Source: Sphingomonas aracearum
Lineage (GTDB): Bacteria; Pseudomonadota; Alphaproteobacteria; Sphingomonadales; Sphingomonadaceae
Assembly (NCBI RefSeq): GCF_003345355.1
Contig: NZ_QQNB01000001.1
Location: 1,054,001-1,118,000, forward strand
Direction: 5' to 3'
DNA: 64,000 bases
The translations under genes were made by a program, and so were the position numbers. This document shows, one piece after another, positions 37,112 through 46,497 of this stretch (within the stretch, counting starts at the first letter, position 1; every line of letters starts with the position of its first letter). The notes under the pieces are model-generated. The model had not been told where the DNA came from. It saw only the letters and a list, made by a program, of their open reading frames with translations, and did no database searches.

Positions 37112-38113
37112 ATGGAACTCTCCTATCCCCTGCTGATCGGACTGATCGGCATCGCGCTGCTGTTCGACTTCCTGAACGGCCTGCACGATGCGGCGAACTC
37201 GATCGCCACGGTGGTCGCCACCCGCGTGCTGAAGCCGCATCATGCGGTTCTGTGGGCGGCGTTCTTCAACTTCATCGCTTTTGCCGTGTTCGGCCTCCAT
37301 GTCGCGCAGACGGTGGGCAAGGGCATCGTCGATGCGCAGGTGATCGACGCCGCGGTGATCTTCGGCGCGCTGATCGGCGCGATCTTCTGGAACGTGCTCA
37401 CCTGGGTGCTCGGCATCCCCTCCTCGTCCAGCCATGCGCTGATCGGCGGGCTGCTCGGCGCCGGGCTTGCCAAGGCGGGGTTCGACGGGATCGTCTGGTC
37501 GGGCGTGCTGAAGACGGTGGCCGGCATCTTCGTCGCCCCGCTCACCGGCATGGTGTTCGCGCTGTTGCTCGTCCTGTTCGTCGCCTGGACCTCGCTGAAG
37601 CTAACCCCGATCGCCGTCGACCGGCGCTTCCGCAAGCTGCAGCTGATCTCGGCCGCCGCCTATTCGCTGGGGCATGGCGGCAACGACGCGCAGAAGACGA
37701 TGGGGATCATCGCCGTGCTGCTCTATTCGCAGGGGCTGCTGGGCGGCGAGTTCCACGTGCCGTTCTGGGTGGTGATCTCCTGCCAGGCGGCGATCGCGCT
37801 CGGCACGCTGTCGGGCGGGTGGAAGATCGTCCACACCATGGGCTCGAAGATCACCAAGCTTACGCCGCAACAGGGCTTCTGCGCCGAAACCGGCGGCGCG
37901 ATCACGTTGTTCATCGCCAATGTCGGCGGTATTCCGATCTCGTCGACCCACACCATCACCGGCGCGATCGTCGGCGTGGGCGCGGCGCGCCGCATGTCCG
38001 CCGTCCGCTGGAACGTGGCGTCCAGCATCGTCACCGCCTGGTTCATCACCCTGCCCGCCGCCGGCATCGTCGGCGCGCTCTGCTACGGCGCGACGCGGTT
38101 GATCGCGGGCTGA
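37112..38113 (+). CDS. pit: PiT-family inorganic phosphate transporter
   Basis: A 333-residue inner-membrane phosphate carrier. The two inverted family repeats are seen as DFLNGLHDAANSIATVVATRVLKPHHAVLWAAFFNF near the N-terminus and SLGHGGNDAQKTMG in the second half. GIPSSSSHALIGGLLGA and GIPISSTHTITGAIVGVG are the paired signature loops. Around ten membrane helices are visible. It uses cation-coupled uptake of phosphate, usually as metal phosphate. It is 12 bases after the NUDIX-DUF47 gene, an arrangement in which DUF47 is expected to control it. No PHO-box-like site was recognised. Confidence 0.95.
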   Translation: MELSYPLLIGLIGIALLFDFLNGLHDAANSIATVVATRVLKPHHAVLWAAFFNFIAFAVFGLHVAQTVGKGIVDAQVIDAAVIFGALIGAIFWNVLTWVLGIPSSSSHALIGGLLGAGLAKAGFDGIVWSGVLKTVAGIFVAPLTGMVFALLLVLFVAWTSLKLTPIAVDRRFRKLQLISAAAYSLGHGGNDAQKTMGIIAVLLYSQGLLGGEFHVPFWVVISCQAAIALGTLSGGWKIVHTMGSKITKLTPQQGFCAETGGAITLFIANVGGIPISSTHTITGAIVGVGAARRMSAVRWNVASSIVTAWFITLPAAGIVGALCYGATRLIAG

Positions 38114-38142
38114 GCCTTCTCACCGCCGCTTGCCAAATCCCA

Positions 38143-38176
38143 TCTCCCGAGTAGGATTACTCATCTGCTCGGGAGA
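38143..38176 (+). promoter_or_regulatory. hairpin that can cover the ribosome site of the DUF4349 gene
   Basis: TCTCCCGAG at 38143-38151 pairs with CTCGGGAGA at 38168-38176, a perfect 9-bp stem with a 16-base loop. The right arm overlaps the ribosome-binding site GGGAGAGGG, which lies directly before the ATG at 38182. A competing small hairpin, GAGTA/TACTC at 38149-38162, uses part of the left arm. It could repress translation or act as a weak terminator after pit; no T run follows. Confidence 0.45.
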
Positions 38177-38181
38177 GGGTC

Positions 38182-38987
38182 ATGCGGGGAATTCGCGTAG
38201 CACTTGCGTGCGTGGTGCTGGCGGCTTGCGGCAAAGCACCGGATGGCGCCGGCCCCGGCGAGACGGCCAGCGCGGCCAGCGGCGTCGCCTTCTCCTACCG
38301 CTACGACTTCCGGCTGCCCTCCCCCCGCATCGCCGATGCGCAGGAAGCGCAGGCCCAAGCCTGCGAACGGCTCGGCGCGGAGCGCTGCCGCATCACCGGC
38401 ATGCGCTATCGTCTCGATGGCTCGGGCCAGGTCTCCGCTGGCCTGGACGTGCGCGTGGCGGCGCCGATCGCCCGGCGCTTCGGCCGGAACTGCGTGCAGC
38501 AGGTCGAGCAGGCAGGCGGCACGCTGACCGGCGCCGAGATCCTCGGCACGGACACGGCCCCGCAAGCCGAAGCGGCGCAGCGCAGCGCAGCACGGCGGAC
38601 GCGCGGGCCGATCTCGCGGAAGTCGATCGGCAACTCGCCCAGCCCACCGTACCGGCCGGCCTGCGCCGCGACCTCGTTGCCCGCCGCGCTGCGCTGGTCG
38701 ATGCCGCGCGCGCCGCTGCGCAGGGCGTGGCCGACAACAAGGCAAGCGTCACGACCACGCCGATCACCTTCACCTATCGCGCGGGTACCGGCACGGGCCT
38801 GGCGGCGCGGCTCGAGGAAGCGGCCGAAGCCGGCTATCTCTCGCTTACCTGGACACTGGCGACCGTGCTCGGCCTGCTCGCCTATCTCGGGCCGCCGGCC
38901 ATTCTGCTGCTGCTGCTCGCTTTGTTGTGGCACCATCTCGGCCGCCGTTGGTGGCACCGCGCCTTTCCGGACCGGCCAATCGCCTGA
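38182..38987 (+). pseudogene. DUF4349 lipoprotein gene disrupted by a 5-bp repeat expansion
   Basis: The first part reads as a lipoprotein leader (CVVLAACGKAP) and a periplasmic domain (FSYRYDFRLP, GMRYRLDGSGQVSAGLDVRV) like DUF4349 proteins. At 38576-38593 the sequence contains a tandem GCGCA repeat. With three copies the frame shifts and later translation is nonsense. With two copies it would continue as AEAAQRSTADARADLAEVDRQL and end at 38987 after a coiled-coil segment and a membrane helix (LAYLGPPAILLLLLALLW). The repaired protein would have 266 residues. The gene may be inactive, phase-variable, or affected by a sequencing error. Confidence 0.75.
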
Positions 38988-39130
38988 TCGATCGCGGGGA
39001 ATGCGGTGAACGGCGGCAAGCGACCGCGCCATCTCGCACCCGCCGGATCCGGCAAACTCCGGCTCGCGCATCGTCCGGCGATCGGTGGAAGATGCCGGAC
39101 CCGCCGCCCCCTGCCTCCGGAGATTGGCTG

Positions 39131-39652
39131 ATGCACCTCACTTCGATCCCGATGTTGCTGGCCGCGGCAATCGCCCCCTTGCAAACGCCGTTGCACCTGG
39201 TGACGACCCATTTCGCATCGGCGCCACGCACCTGTGCCGTGCTGCAAGCCGCTTATACTGCCGCCAGCAAAGGCCAAACGCCGATCTATCCGCGAGATGT
39301 CCGATCCGATACGCGCGTGCTGCGCCTCGACGAGTTCGTGCCGGAGTACCGCGCGAAGCTGGCCCTGTCGGCCGCAGAGTTCGCCGGGTTGACGGCGCGT
39401 CAGGCGCAGTCCGACTTCCCCCATTTCAGGCCGGCCTGTGCGTGGAAGGGCGATCCCGGGCCCGCCGTCGATGACGAGGGACATGCCACCTTCGTCACCT
39501 TCACAAGCCCGATCTTCTCGGCCAACCGGAAGCTCGCCATGGTAGAGGTTTCGTTTCGCGAAGAAGGCACCTTCGCCTACGGCCTGATCTGCGTGGTGCG
39601 GCAAGGGCGAGGCGGCTGGGCAGCGCAGTGCCGGGGCAGTTGGATAACGTGA
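39131..39652 (+). CDS. secreted protein of unknown function, 173 residues
   Basis: An exported protein that I do not recognise. A hydrophobic leader (MHLTSIPMLLAAAIAP) is followed by a mature part with cysteines in RTCAVLQ, PACAWKG, LICVVR and AQCRGS, likely two disulphides. Segments such as TFVTFTSPIFSANRKLAMVEVSFREEGTFAYGLICVVRQGRGGW look like a beta-sheet domain. The ATG at 39131 is preferred over one at 39092, which would precede the leader with a Pro-rich stretch. It lies about 140 bases after the DUF4349 gene and is convergent with the pentose phosphate operon. Confidence 0.6.
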   Translation: MHLTSIPMLLAAAIAPLQTPLHLVTTHFASAPRTCAVLQAAYTAASKGQTPIYPRDVRSDTRVLRLDEFVPEYRAKLALSAAEFAGLTARQAQSDFPHFRPACAWKGDPGPAVDDEGHATFVTFTSPIFSANRKLAMVEVSFREEGTFAYGLICVVRQGRGGWAAQCRGSWIT

Positions 39653-39743
39653 CCGCGCGCTGCCGGACGGCTCGGTTCGGTCGCCGGACGACTGACAGGT
39701 CAGTTCCCCTTCGCCTTGCCAGCGCGCGGCGAGCGATGGGCCC

Positions 39744-40559
39744 TCAGCCCTCCGCCGCGACCAACACGAAGCGGTCGATCGCGTCGGCCACGCCGTCTTC
39801 CTCGTTCGACCTTGCCACATGCGTCGCCGCGGCCCGCACTTCGTCCGGCGCCTGGCCCATCGCCACCGACAGGCCGGCACGGGCGAACATGGGCAGGTCG
39901 TTGCGCTGGTCGCCCAGCACCGCCACCGCCTCCAGCGGCACGCCATAGGTCGCCGCCAGACGCGCGATCCCGTCTCCCTTGTTGGCCTGGGGGGCGGTGA
40001 TGTCGAGATAATAAGGCTGCGACCGCGCCACGGTGGCCTCGCGCCCCAGCGCATCGGCCACCTGCTGCTCCAGCGCGGCCAGCAGGTCATGGTCGTCGCA
40101 TACGCCGACGATCTTGTCCGCCTTGCCCAGCAGTTCCTTCCACTCGGCGCCGACCACCGGCTCCTGGTTCGCCGACTGGATCTCGCGCGCATTGTGCGGA
40201 TTGTCCGTCGCCTCGGCATACCAGCGGCCGTCCGCGAACAGCCAGCGCGTGACCTCGGGCCGGTCGAGCAGGTCCAGCGCAGCCTGCGCCACGCGCTCGC
40301 CCAGCCGCTCGGCCGACACGATCGTCCCGTCCGCCTCGAACAGCGTGCCGCCGTTGAAGGCGCCGAACGGCCCGTCGATGCCCAGCTTCTCGGCGATCCA
40401 CTGCATGCCGCTGGGCGGCCGCGCGCTGATGAGGGAAACGGGCACACCCGCCTCCACCACCCGGCGCACCGCCGCCACCACGCCGTCCGACAACGACTTG
40501 TCGTCGCGGACCAGCGTGCCGTCGATGTCGGAGATCAGCAGCTGGACGGGGCCCGTCAC
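39744..40559 (-). CDS. HAD-family phosphatase (Cof-type, class IIB)
   Basis: A 271-residue phosphatase. The four HAD motifs are visible: [10 protein letters not shown] (nucleophile Asp), [21 protein letters not shown], and [14 protein letters not shown] class IIB cap domain lies between the second and third motifs (about 85-190). These enzymes dephosphorylate sugar phosphates and related small molecules. The GTG start at 40559 overlaps the gnd stop by four bases (GTGA). As last gene of the pentose phosphate operon, it may remove damaged or by-product sugar phosphates such as those formed by gnd or tkt, which is inference. Confidence 0.85.
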   Translation of the reverse strand: MTGPVQLLISDIDGTLVRDDKSLSDGVVAAVRRVVEAGVPVSLISARPPSGMQWIAEKLGIDGPFGAFNGGTLFEADGTIVSAERLGERVAQAALDLLDRPEVTRWLFADGRWYAEATDNPHNAREIQSANQEPVVGAEWKELLGKADKIVGVCDDHDLLAALEQQVADALGREATVARSQPYYLDITAPQANKGDGIARLAATYGVPLEAVAVLGDQRNDLPMFARAGLSVAMGQAPDEVRAAATHVARSNEEDGVADAIDRFVLVAAEG

Positions 40560-41533
40560 TGCGCCGTCTCGACATGCCCGCCGAAGCCGAAGCGCATCGC
40601 CGACAGCAGCTTGTCGCCGAACGTCGTGTCCACGCGGCTGCGATAGCGGGCGTAGAGCGCGGCGGTCAGCACGTTGGCGGGCACCGCCTCCTCCATCGCC
40701 GCCTCGATCGTCCACTTGCCCTCGCCGCTGTCGGCGACATGGCCGCTATAGCCTTCGAGCATGTGATCCTTGGCCAGGCCGATGGCGCACAGGTCCAGCA
40801 GCCAGGAGGAGATCACGCTGCCGCGCCGCCATACCTCGGCGACATCGGGCAGGCTGATATCGAAGCGCTGGTCCTCGTTGAGCTTGTCCGACGACTTGCC
40901 CTTCAGCACGTCGAAGCCTTCGGCATAGGCCTGCATCAGGCCATATTCGATGCCGTTGTGCACCATCTTCACGAAGTGCCCGGCACCGGCGGGGCCCGCA
41001 TGCATATAGCCCTTCTCCGCCCGCGGATCGAGCGTGTCGCGGCTCGGCGTCCGCGCGACGGTGCCGTATCCGGGCGCCAGCGCGTCGAAGATCGGGTCGA
41101 GCAGGTCCACCGTGTCCTTGTCCCCGCCGATCATCATGCAGAAGCCGCGTTCCAACCCCCAGACGCCGCCGGACGTGCCGACGTCCACATAGCGGATCTG
41201 CTTGTCGGCCAGCTCCTTCGCGCGGCGGATGTCGTCCTTGTAGAAGGTGTTGCCGCCATCGATGATGATGTCGCCGGGCGACAGGTGCCCGGCGAGTTCC
41301 GCGATCGTGTCCTCGGTCGGAGCACCTGCGGGCAGCATCACCCACAGGATGCGCGGCGCTTCCAGCCTGGCGACCACATCCTCCAGCGAGGACGCGGCGG
41401 TGGCGCCGTCCTCCGCCAGCTTCTGCACCGTTTCGGCGCTGCGATCATAGCCGACGATTTCGTGGCCGTGCTGCATCAGCCGGCGGGAAATGCCCGCCCC
41501 CATCCGGCCGAGGCCGATCATTGCAAGACGCAT
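40556..41533 (-). CDS. gnd: 6-phosphogluconate dehydrogenase, decarboxylating (short form)
   Basis: A 325-residue enzyme of the pentose phosphate pathway, converting 6-phosphogluconate to ribulose 5-phosphate and CO2. The Rossmann motif is [31 protein letters not shown] and [19 protein letters not shown] follow. The catalytic Lys and His-Asn are in [19 protein letters not shown]. At 325 residues it is the short GndA/YqeC type rather than the 470-residue enteric form; short forms often prefer NAD, which is not decided here. It lies 27 bases after tal-pgi and overlaps the HAD phosphatase gene by 4 bases. Confidence 0.93.
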   Translation of the reverse strand: MRLAMIGLGRMGAGISRRLMQHGHEIVGYDRSAETVQKLAEDGATAASSLEDVVARLEAPRILWVMLPAGAPTEDTIAELAGHLSPGDIIIDGGNTFYKDDIRRAKELADKQIRYVDVGTSGGVWGLERGFCMMIGGDKDTVDLLDPIFDALAPGYGTVARTPSRDTLDPRAEKGYMHAGPAGAGHFVKMVHNGIEYGLMQAYAEGFDVLKGKSSDKLNEDQRFDISLPDVAEVWRRGSVISSWLLDLCAIGLAKDHMLEGYSGHVADSGEGKWTIEAAMEEAVPANVLTAALYARYRSRVDTTFGDKLLSAMRFGFGGHVETAQ

Positions 41534-41560
41534 TGGAAAACTCCCTTGGAGAACCGAGGA

Positions 41561-44359
41561 TCAGCCCTGCACGGCGGCGGCGACCGCCTCGACCAGCGCC
41601 GGCAGGCCGCGACCACCCTTTTTCAGATGAACCCGCATCACCCGCTGGCCGCGCGCCGCCAGCACGTCGGTGTCGCCGCGCGCCTGGGCGATCTGCACCG
41701 TGCCGAAGCTGGCGCGATGGCCGGGCACCGACAGGTCCGGATCGGGGTCGCGGGTGACGACCAGGAAGTCGCCCACCGCCGGCCCGCCCTTGTACGCCTG
41801 GCCGGTGGAATGGAGGAACCGCGGCCCGAAGCCGGCCACCGTCGCCACCTGGTACGCCTCGCGCACCGCCAGCCGCATGTCGGTCATGTCACCGGAATGC
41901 GCCTCGTTCCGCTCGAGATAGGCGAGAAAGCCGGCATAGTCGCCGGGCGAAAGGCTGGCGAAGTGCAGGCGCAGCAGCTCCACCGGGTCGGCGGAAGCGA
42001 ACTCCGCATTGCCCGGCGCGAACAGCGCGAAATCCGCATTGTGCGCGATCGGGGTCTCGTCCTCCAGGCTGCCGGCCTGCTCATAAGCGTCGACGAGCTT
42101 GCGCGTGGCGACCTTGGCGTCCTCCACGTCGGGCTGGTCGAACGGATCGATGCCGATCACCGCGCCGGCCACCGCCGTGGCGATCTCCCAGCGGAAGAAT
42201 TCCTGGCCGATCAGCTCGGGCCGGGCCAGGGTGATGCGGACGATCGGGTGCCCGGCCTCCGCCAGCGCCTCCAGCCCATCCGGCTCCTCCTCGCTCGCGA
42301 GCCCGAACCAGGCGAACACGCGGTCGGTGCCATAATCCTCGGGCGCACCCAGCGGCTCCAGGTCGACCGGCACGATGCCGCGCCCCTGCTTGCCGGTCGA
42401 TTCAGCGATCAGCTGCTCCAGCCAGCTGCCCAGCGGCGCCAGCTGCGGCGACGTGAGGATCGTCAGCTTGTTGCGGCCGGCAAGCGCCGCCTCGCCGAGG
42501 ATCGCCCCCAGGCGGAAACCGGGATTCTCGGCCGGCGGCACGTCGCCGCCGCATGAGAAGACCATGGGCGCGGTCGCCTCGAAAAAGGCGTGCGTGTCGA
42601 TGCCGATCGCCGCCGCCGGCACCATGCCGAACACGGACAACACCGAATAGCGGCCGCCGATCTGCGGGTCGCCGTGGAACAGGTGCGCATAGCCGTCCTT
42701 GCGCGCGGTCGCCTCCAGCTTGGAGCCGGGATCGGTCACCGCAACGAAGTTCGCGCCCTGCCCGCCCGAGGCATCCCAGAAATATGCGCGCAGCAGCTCC
42801 GGCTCCATGGTCGAGCCGGACTTGGAGGAGACGATGAACAGCGTCTCCTTCGGATCGATCGGGCCCGCGACCTTGGCGATCTGGTCCGGATCGGTGGTGT
42901 CGAGGACGTGCAGCCTGGGCGAGCCCTCGCCCGAGCCGAGAATCAGCGACAGCACTTCCGGCCCGAGGCTCGATCCGCCCATGCCGAGCAGCACCGCATG
43001 CTTGAAGCGCCTCGCCTCACCGGCAAAGGCCTCGAGCCCCTGCCCTGCCACCTGATCGCCGCGCGCCGCCGCGATCCAGCCGAGCCACTTGCCCTCGTCC
43101 TTGCCGGTCCACAACGAGGCGTCCGCCTTCCACAGGCGGCGCGACCAAGCTTCGCTGCGCGCCGTTTCCAGCCGCGCCTTCACCGCTTCGGCCAGGGCCT
43201 CCGGAAGCACTTCCTCGGCCGCGTTCAGGCGATCGCCGAGCAGCTTCACCCGCTTGCCCGCGACCCCGCCCAGCAGCGCATCGGCCGCGTCGGCGAACGA
43301 CTTCACGCCGTCCAGCACCAGCTTGTCGGTGATGCCGGGCAGATCCAGCCCGAGCCGGTCGGCCTCGGCCAGCACGTGGCGGGCCTCGTCCACATTCTCC
43401 GTCAGCGTCTGCTTCACGGTGCCGCGCTCGCGAAACGCGTCCATCGTGGCGGGCGGCATGGTGTTCACCGTGTCAGGCCCGATCAGCGTGTCGACATAGA
43501 GCGTGTCCGGATAGGCCTTGTCCTTCACGCCGGTGGACGCCCAGAGCAGCCGCTGCGGCATGGCGCCCGCGGCCTTCAGCTTCTGCCAGCGGTCGGACGC
43601 GACCAGTTCCTCATACCAAGCATAGGCCGCCTTCGCGTTGGCGATCGCCACCTTGCCCCGCAGCGCCTTCAGCGCGTCCGCTTCCGGATCGCCGTCCGCA
43701 ACGCGGGTGTCGATCTTCTTGTCGATCTGCGCATCGATGCGGCTGACGAAGAAGCTGGCGACGCTGGCGATGCCATCCACCGCCTCGCCCTTCTTCACCC
43801 GCGCTTCCAGCCCTTCGACAAAGGCCAGCGCCACCGCCTGGTACGCTTCCTGCGAGAAGAGCAGCGTGACGTTGATGTTGATCCCGTCCTCGATCAGCTG
43901 GCGGATCGCCGGACCGCCCGCCTTGGTGCCGGGCACCTTGACCATCAGGTTCGGCCGATCGACCGCCTTCCACAGGCGGCGCGCTTCCTCGATCGTCTCT
44001 TCCGTGCCGTCGGCGAGATAGGGCGACACCTCCAGGCTGACATAGCCGTCCTTGCCGCCGAGCCGGTCGTAGACCGGCCGCAGGTCGTCGGCCGCCGACT
44101 GGATGTCGAGGATCGCCTGTGCCTCGTAGGTATCCTGCACGCTGGCGTCCGCCTTGCCCAGGAACTCGGAGAAGCCCGCGTCATAGGTGTCGCCGGCGCC
44201 CATCGCCTTCTCGAAAATCGACGGGTTGGAGGTGACGCCGGTCAGGCCGTCCTCGGCGACCAGCTTCTTCAGCCCGCCTTCCTTCAGGTACTTGCGGTCG
44301 ACGAAATCCAGCCACACCGCGGTGCCGGCCTCGCCCAGCTGCTTCAGAAGATCGCTCAC
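41561..44359 (-). CDS. bifunctional transaldolase / glucose-6-phosphate isomerase
   Basis: A 932-residue fusion enzyme. Residues 1 to about 370 are transaldolase, with GVTSNPSIFEKAM, the Schiff-base lysine in NLMVKVPGT, INVTLLFSQEAY and ASVASFFVSRID. From about 385 to the end is glucose-6-phosphate isomerase, with LGMGGSSLGPEVLSLI, FIVSSKSGSTMEPELL and YSVLSVFGMVPAA. Such Tal-Pgi fusions occur in several bacterial groups and join the sugar-rearranging step to the fructose/glucose 6-phosphate equilibrium. The start is at 44359, overlapping the tkt stop by four bases. No separate pgi or tal gene is in the window. Confidence 0.93.
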   Translation of the reverse strand: MSDLLKQLGEAGTAVWLDFVDRKYLKEGGLKKLVAEDGLTGVTSNPSIFEKAMGAGDTYDAGFSEFLGKADASVQDTYEAQAILDIQSAADDLRPVYDRLGGKDGYVSLEVSPYLADGTEETIEEARRLWKAVDRPNLMVKVPGTKAGGPAIRQLIEDGININVTLLFSQEAYQAVALAFVEGLEARVKKGEAVDGIASVASFFVSRIDAQIDKKIDTRVADGDPEADALKALRGKVAIANAKAAYAWYEELVASDRWQKLKAAGAMPQRLLWASTGVKDKAYPDTLYVDTLIGPDTVNTMPPATMDAFRERGTVKQTLTENVDEARHVLAEADRLGLDLPGITDKLVLDGVKSFADAADALLGGVAGKRVKLLGDRLNAAEEVLPEALAEAVKARLETARSEAWSRRLWKADASLWTGKDEGKWLGWIAAARGDQVAGQGLEAFAGEARRFKHAVLLGMGGSSLGPEVLSLILGSGEGSPRLHVLDTTDPDQIAKVAGPIDPKETLFIVSSKSGSTMEPELLRAYFWDASGGQGANFVAVTDPGSKLEATARKDGYAHLFHGDPQIGGRYSVLSVFGMVPAAAIGIDTHAFFEATAPMVFSCGGDVPPAENPGFRLGAILGEAALAGRNKLTILTSPQLAPLGSWLEQLIAESTGKQGRGIVPVDLEPLGAPEDYGTDRVFAWFGLASEEEPDGLEALAEAGHPIVRITLARPELIGQEFFRWEIATAVAGAVIGIDPFDQPDVEDAKVATRKLVDAYEQAGSLEDETPIAHNADFALFAPGNAEFASADPVELLRLHFASLSPGDYAGFLAYLERNEAHSGDMTDMRLAVREAYQVATVAGFGPRFLHSTGQAYKGGPAVGDFLVVTRDPDPDLSVPGHRASFGTVQIAQARGDTDVLAARGQRVMRVHLKKGGRGLPALVEAVAAAVQG

Positions 44360-46443
44360 TTGGCCTTCTCCATCACCTCACGGGCGACCTTGACGACATT
44401 GTCGACGGTGAAACCGTATTTTTCCTGCAACTTGGCGATCGGTGCGGAGGCGCCGAAGGTGGACATGGTGATGGTCGCGCCGCCGCTGGTGACGTAGCGG
44501 TCCCAGCCCATCGACCCGCCCTGCTCCACCGCGACGCGCGCCGTCACGGCCGGCGGGAACACGCTTTCGCGGTACGCCTGGTCCTGCTTCTCGAAGAGGT
44601 ACCAGCTCGGCATCGAGACCACGCGCGACTTCACGCCCTCGGCCGTCAGCTTCTCGTGCGCGGCCACCACCATCGGCAGTTCGGAGCCGGTGCCGATCAG
44701 GATCACCTCCGGCTCCTCGGCCCCGCCCAGCACATAGGCGCCCTTTTCCAGTTCCTCGGCCGACGCATATTTCTCTCGGTCCAGCGTCGCGATCGCCTGG
44801 CGCGAGAAGACGAGCACGCTTGGCTCATGCGTGTGCGTCAGCGCGACCTTCCAGGCCTGCGCCACCTCGTTCGCATCGCCCGGACGGATCGTGTCCAGGC
44901 CGGGGATCGCGCGCAGCGTGGCGAGATGCTCAATCGGCTGGTGCGTCGGCCCGTCCTCGCCCACGCCGATGCTGTCGTGGGTGAACACGAAGACCACCGG
45001 CAGCTCCATGATCGCCGCCAGCCGGATCGGCGCGCGCATGTAATCGGCGAACACCAGGAAGGTGGCGGTGTAGGAGCGCAGATAGGACAGCGCCATGCCG
45101 TTGGCGATCGAGCCCATCGCATGTTCGCGCACGCCGAAATGCATGTTCTGGCCGGCATAGTTGTTCGGCTCGAACGAGGGCAGGCCCTTGATGTCGGTCT
45201 TGGTGGATGGCGAGAGGTCCGCCGCGCCGCCCATCAGCGCCGGGATCTTCGGCGCCAGTGCGTTCAGCACCTTGCCGCCGGAATCACGGCTCGCCAGTCC
45301 CTTGGCGTCGGCCGGGAAGCTGGGCACCGCCTCCTGCCAGCCATCGGCGATCTTGCCATGGCGCAGATCGTCGATCTGCTGCGCCTCGGCCGGGAACTCC
45401 TGCCGGTAGCGCTCGAACAGCGCTTCCCATTCCTCGCGCGCGGGCTTGCCGCGATCGGCCACCGCGGCGGTGAAGGCCTCCTTCACGCCGTCGGGCACCA
45501 GGAACTGCGCGTCCTCGGGCCAGCCATAGGCCTTCTTCGTGGCGCGCACGGCATCCTCGCCCAACGCCTCGCCATGCGCCTTCTCGCTGCCGGCCTTGGG
45601 GCTGCCCCAGCCGATCACCGAATGCACCTGAATGAAGGTCGGCCGGTCGGTGCAGGCTTTGAACGCATCCAGCGCCTTCGCGAACGCAGCGGTGTCGTTG
45701 GCGTCGTCGACGTGGATCACCTGCCAGCCATAGGCCTCGAAGCGCTTGCCCACGTCCTCGTCGAAGGCGAGATCGGTGCCGCCCTCGATGGTGATGTGGT
45801 TGCTGTCATACACCCAGCACAGGTTGGACAGCTTCAGGTGGCCGGCGACCGACGCCGCCTCGCCCGACACGCCTTCCATCATGTCGCCGTCGCCGCTCAG
45901 CACATAGACGTCATGGTCGAACAGGTTGAAGCCCGGACGGTTGTACTTCGCCGCCAGCGCCCGCTCGGCGATCGCCATGCCCACGGAATTGCCGCAGCCC
46001 TGGCCCAGCGGCCCGGTGGTGGTCTCCACGCCCGTCGTCATGCGGTATTCGGGATGGCCCGGCGTCTTGGAGTCGAGCTGGCGGAACTGCCTGATATCGT
46101 CCAGGCTCACGGCCGGCTTGCCCGTCTTCTGGCCGTCCGCGCCGATCTCCACCACGCCCGCCAGGTGCAGCACCGAGTAGAGCAGCATGCTGGCATGGCC
46201 CACCGACAGCACGAAGCGGTCGCGGTTGGGCCAGTCCGGCGTTTCCGGATCGTAGCGCAGGTAATCGCGCCACAGCGTGTAGGCGATCGGCGCCAGCGCC
46301 ATGGGCGTGCCGGGATGCCCGCTGTTCGCCTTCTGCACCGCGTCCATGGACAGCGTGCGGATCGTGTCGATCGCCAACCGCTCGGGCGAGCCGTCCTCGT
46401 GAAAGCCCTGGCTCGGGGTAACGGTCGCGGAAGCGTCGGTCAT
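44356..46443 (-). CDS. tkt: transketolase
   Basis: A 695-residue thiamine-diphosphate enzyme that moves two-carbon units between sugar phosphates. Family marks are LAIDTIRTLSMDAVQKANSGHPGTPMALAPIAYTLW, the cofactor motif SGDGDMMEGVSGEAASVAGHLKLSNLCWVYDSN, GVREHAMGSIANGMAL and FVFTHDSIGVGEDGPTHQPIEHLA. The length is slightly above the usual 660-670. The ATG at 46443 follows GGGAA; a TTG start at 46458 would add five residues and is less likely. It is coupled to tal-pgi by ATGA and lies 54 bases after rpiA. Confidence 0.95.
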   Translation of the reverse strand: MTDASATVTPSQGFHEDGSPERLAIDTIRTLSMDAVQKANSGHPGTPMALAPIAYTLWRDYLRYDPETPDWPNRDRFVLSVGHASMLLYSVLHLAGVVEIGADGQKTGKPAVSLDDIRQFRQLDSKTPGHPEYRMTTGVETTTGPLGQGCGNSVGMAIAERALAAKYNRPGFNLFDHDVYVLSGDGDMMEGVSGEAASVAGHLKLSNLCWVYDSNHITIEGGTDLAFDEDVGKRFEAYGWQVIHVDDANDTAAFAKALDAFKACTDRPTFIQVHSVIGWGSPKAGSEKAHGEALGEDAVRATKKAYGWPEDAQFLVPDGVKEAFTAAVADRGKPAREEWEALFERYRQEFPAEAQQIDDLRHGKIADGWQEAVPSFPADAKGLASRDSGGKVLNALAPKIPALMGGAADLSPSTKTDIKGLPSFEPNNYAGQNMHFGVREHAMGSIANGMALSYLRSYTATFLVFADYMRAPIRLAAIMELPVVFVFTHDSIGVGEDGPTHQPIEHLATLRAIPGLDTIRPGDANEVAQAWKVALTHTHEPSVLVFSRQAIATLDREKYASAEELEKGAYVLGGAEEPEVILIGTGSELPMVVAAHEKLTAEGVKSRVVSMPSWYLFEKQDQAYRESVFPPAVTARVAVEQGGSMGWDRYVTSGGATITMSTFGASAPIAKLQEKYGFTVDNVVKVAREVMEKAK

Positions 46444-46497
46444 GATGGTTCCCGTCAATGCGCCGCCGGAATCGGCGGCTGATGATCGAATGGCGCG

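Noticed and set aside
38130-38987. Independent gene in the second frame across the DUF4349 region
   Set aside because: Its first about 150 codons are an Arg/Gly-rich shadow. Only the part after the GCGCA repeat has natural character, which is better explained as the end of the disrupted gene.
46444-46458. TTG start for transketolase at 46458
   Set aside because: It adds only MTGTI; the ATG at 46443 has a better ribosome site and gives the usual N-terminus.
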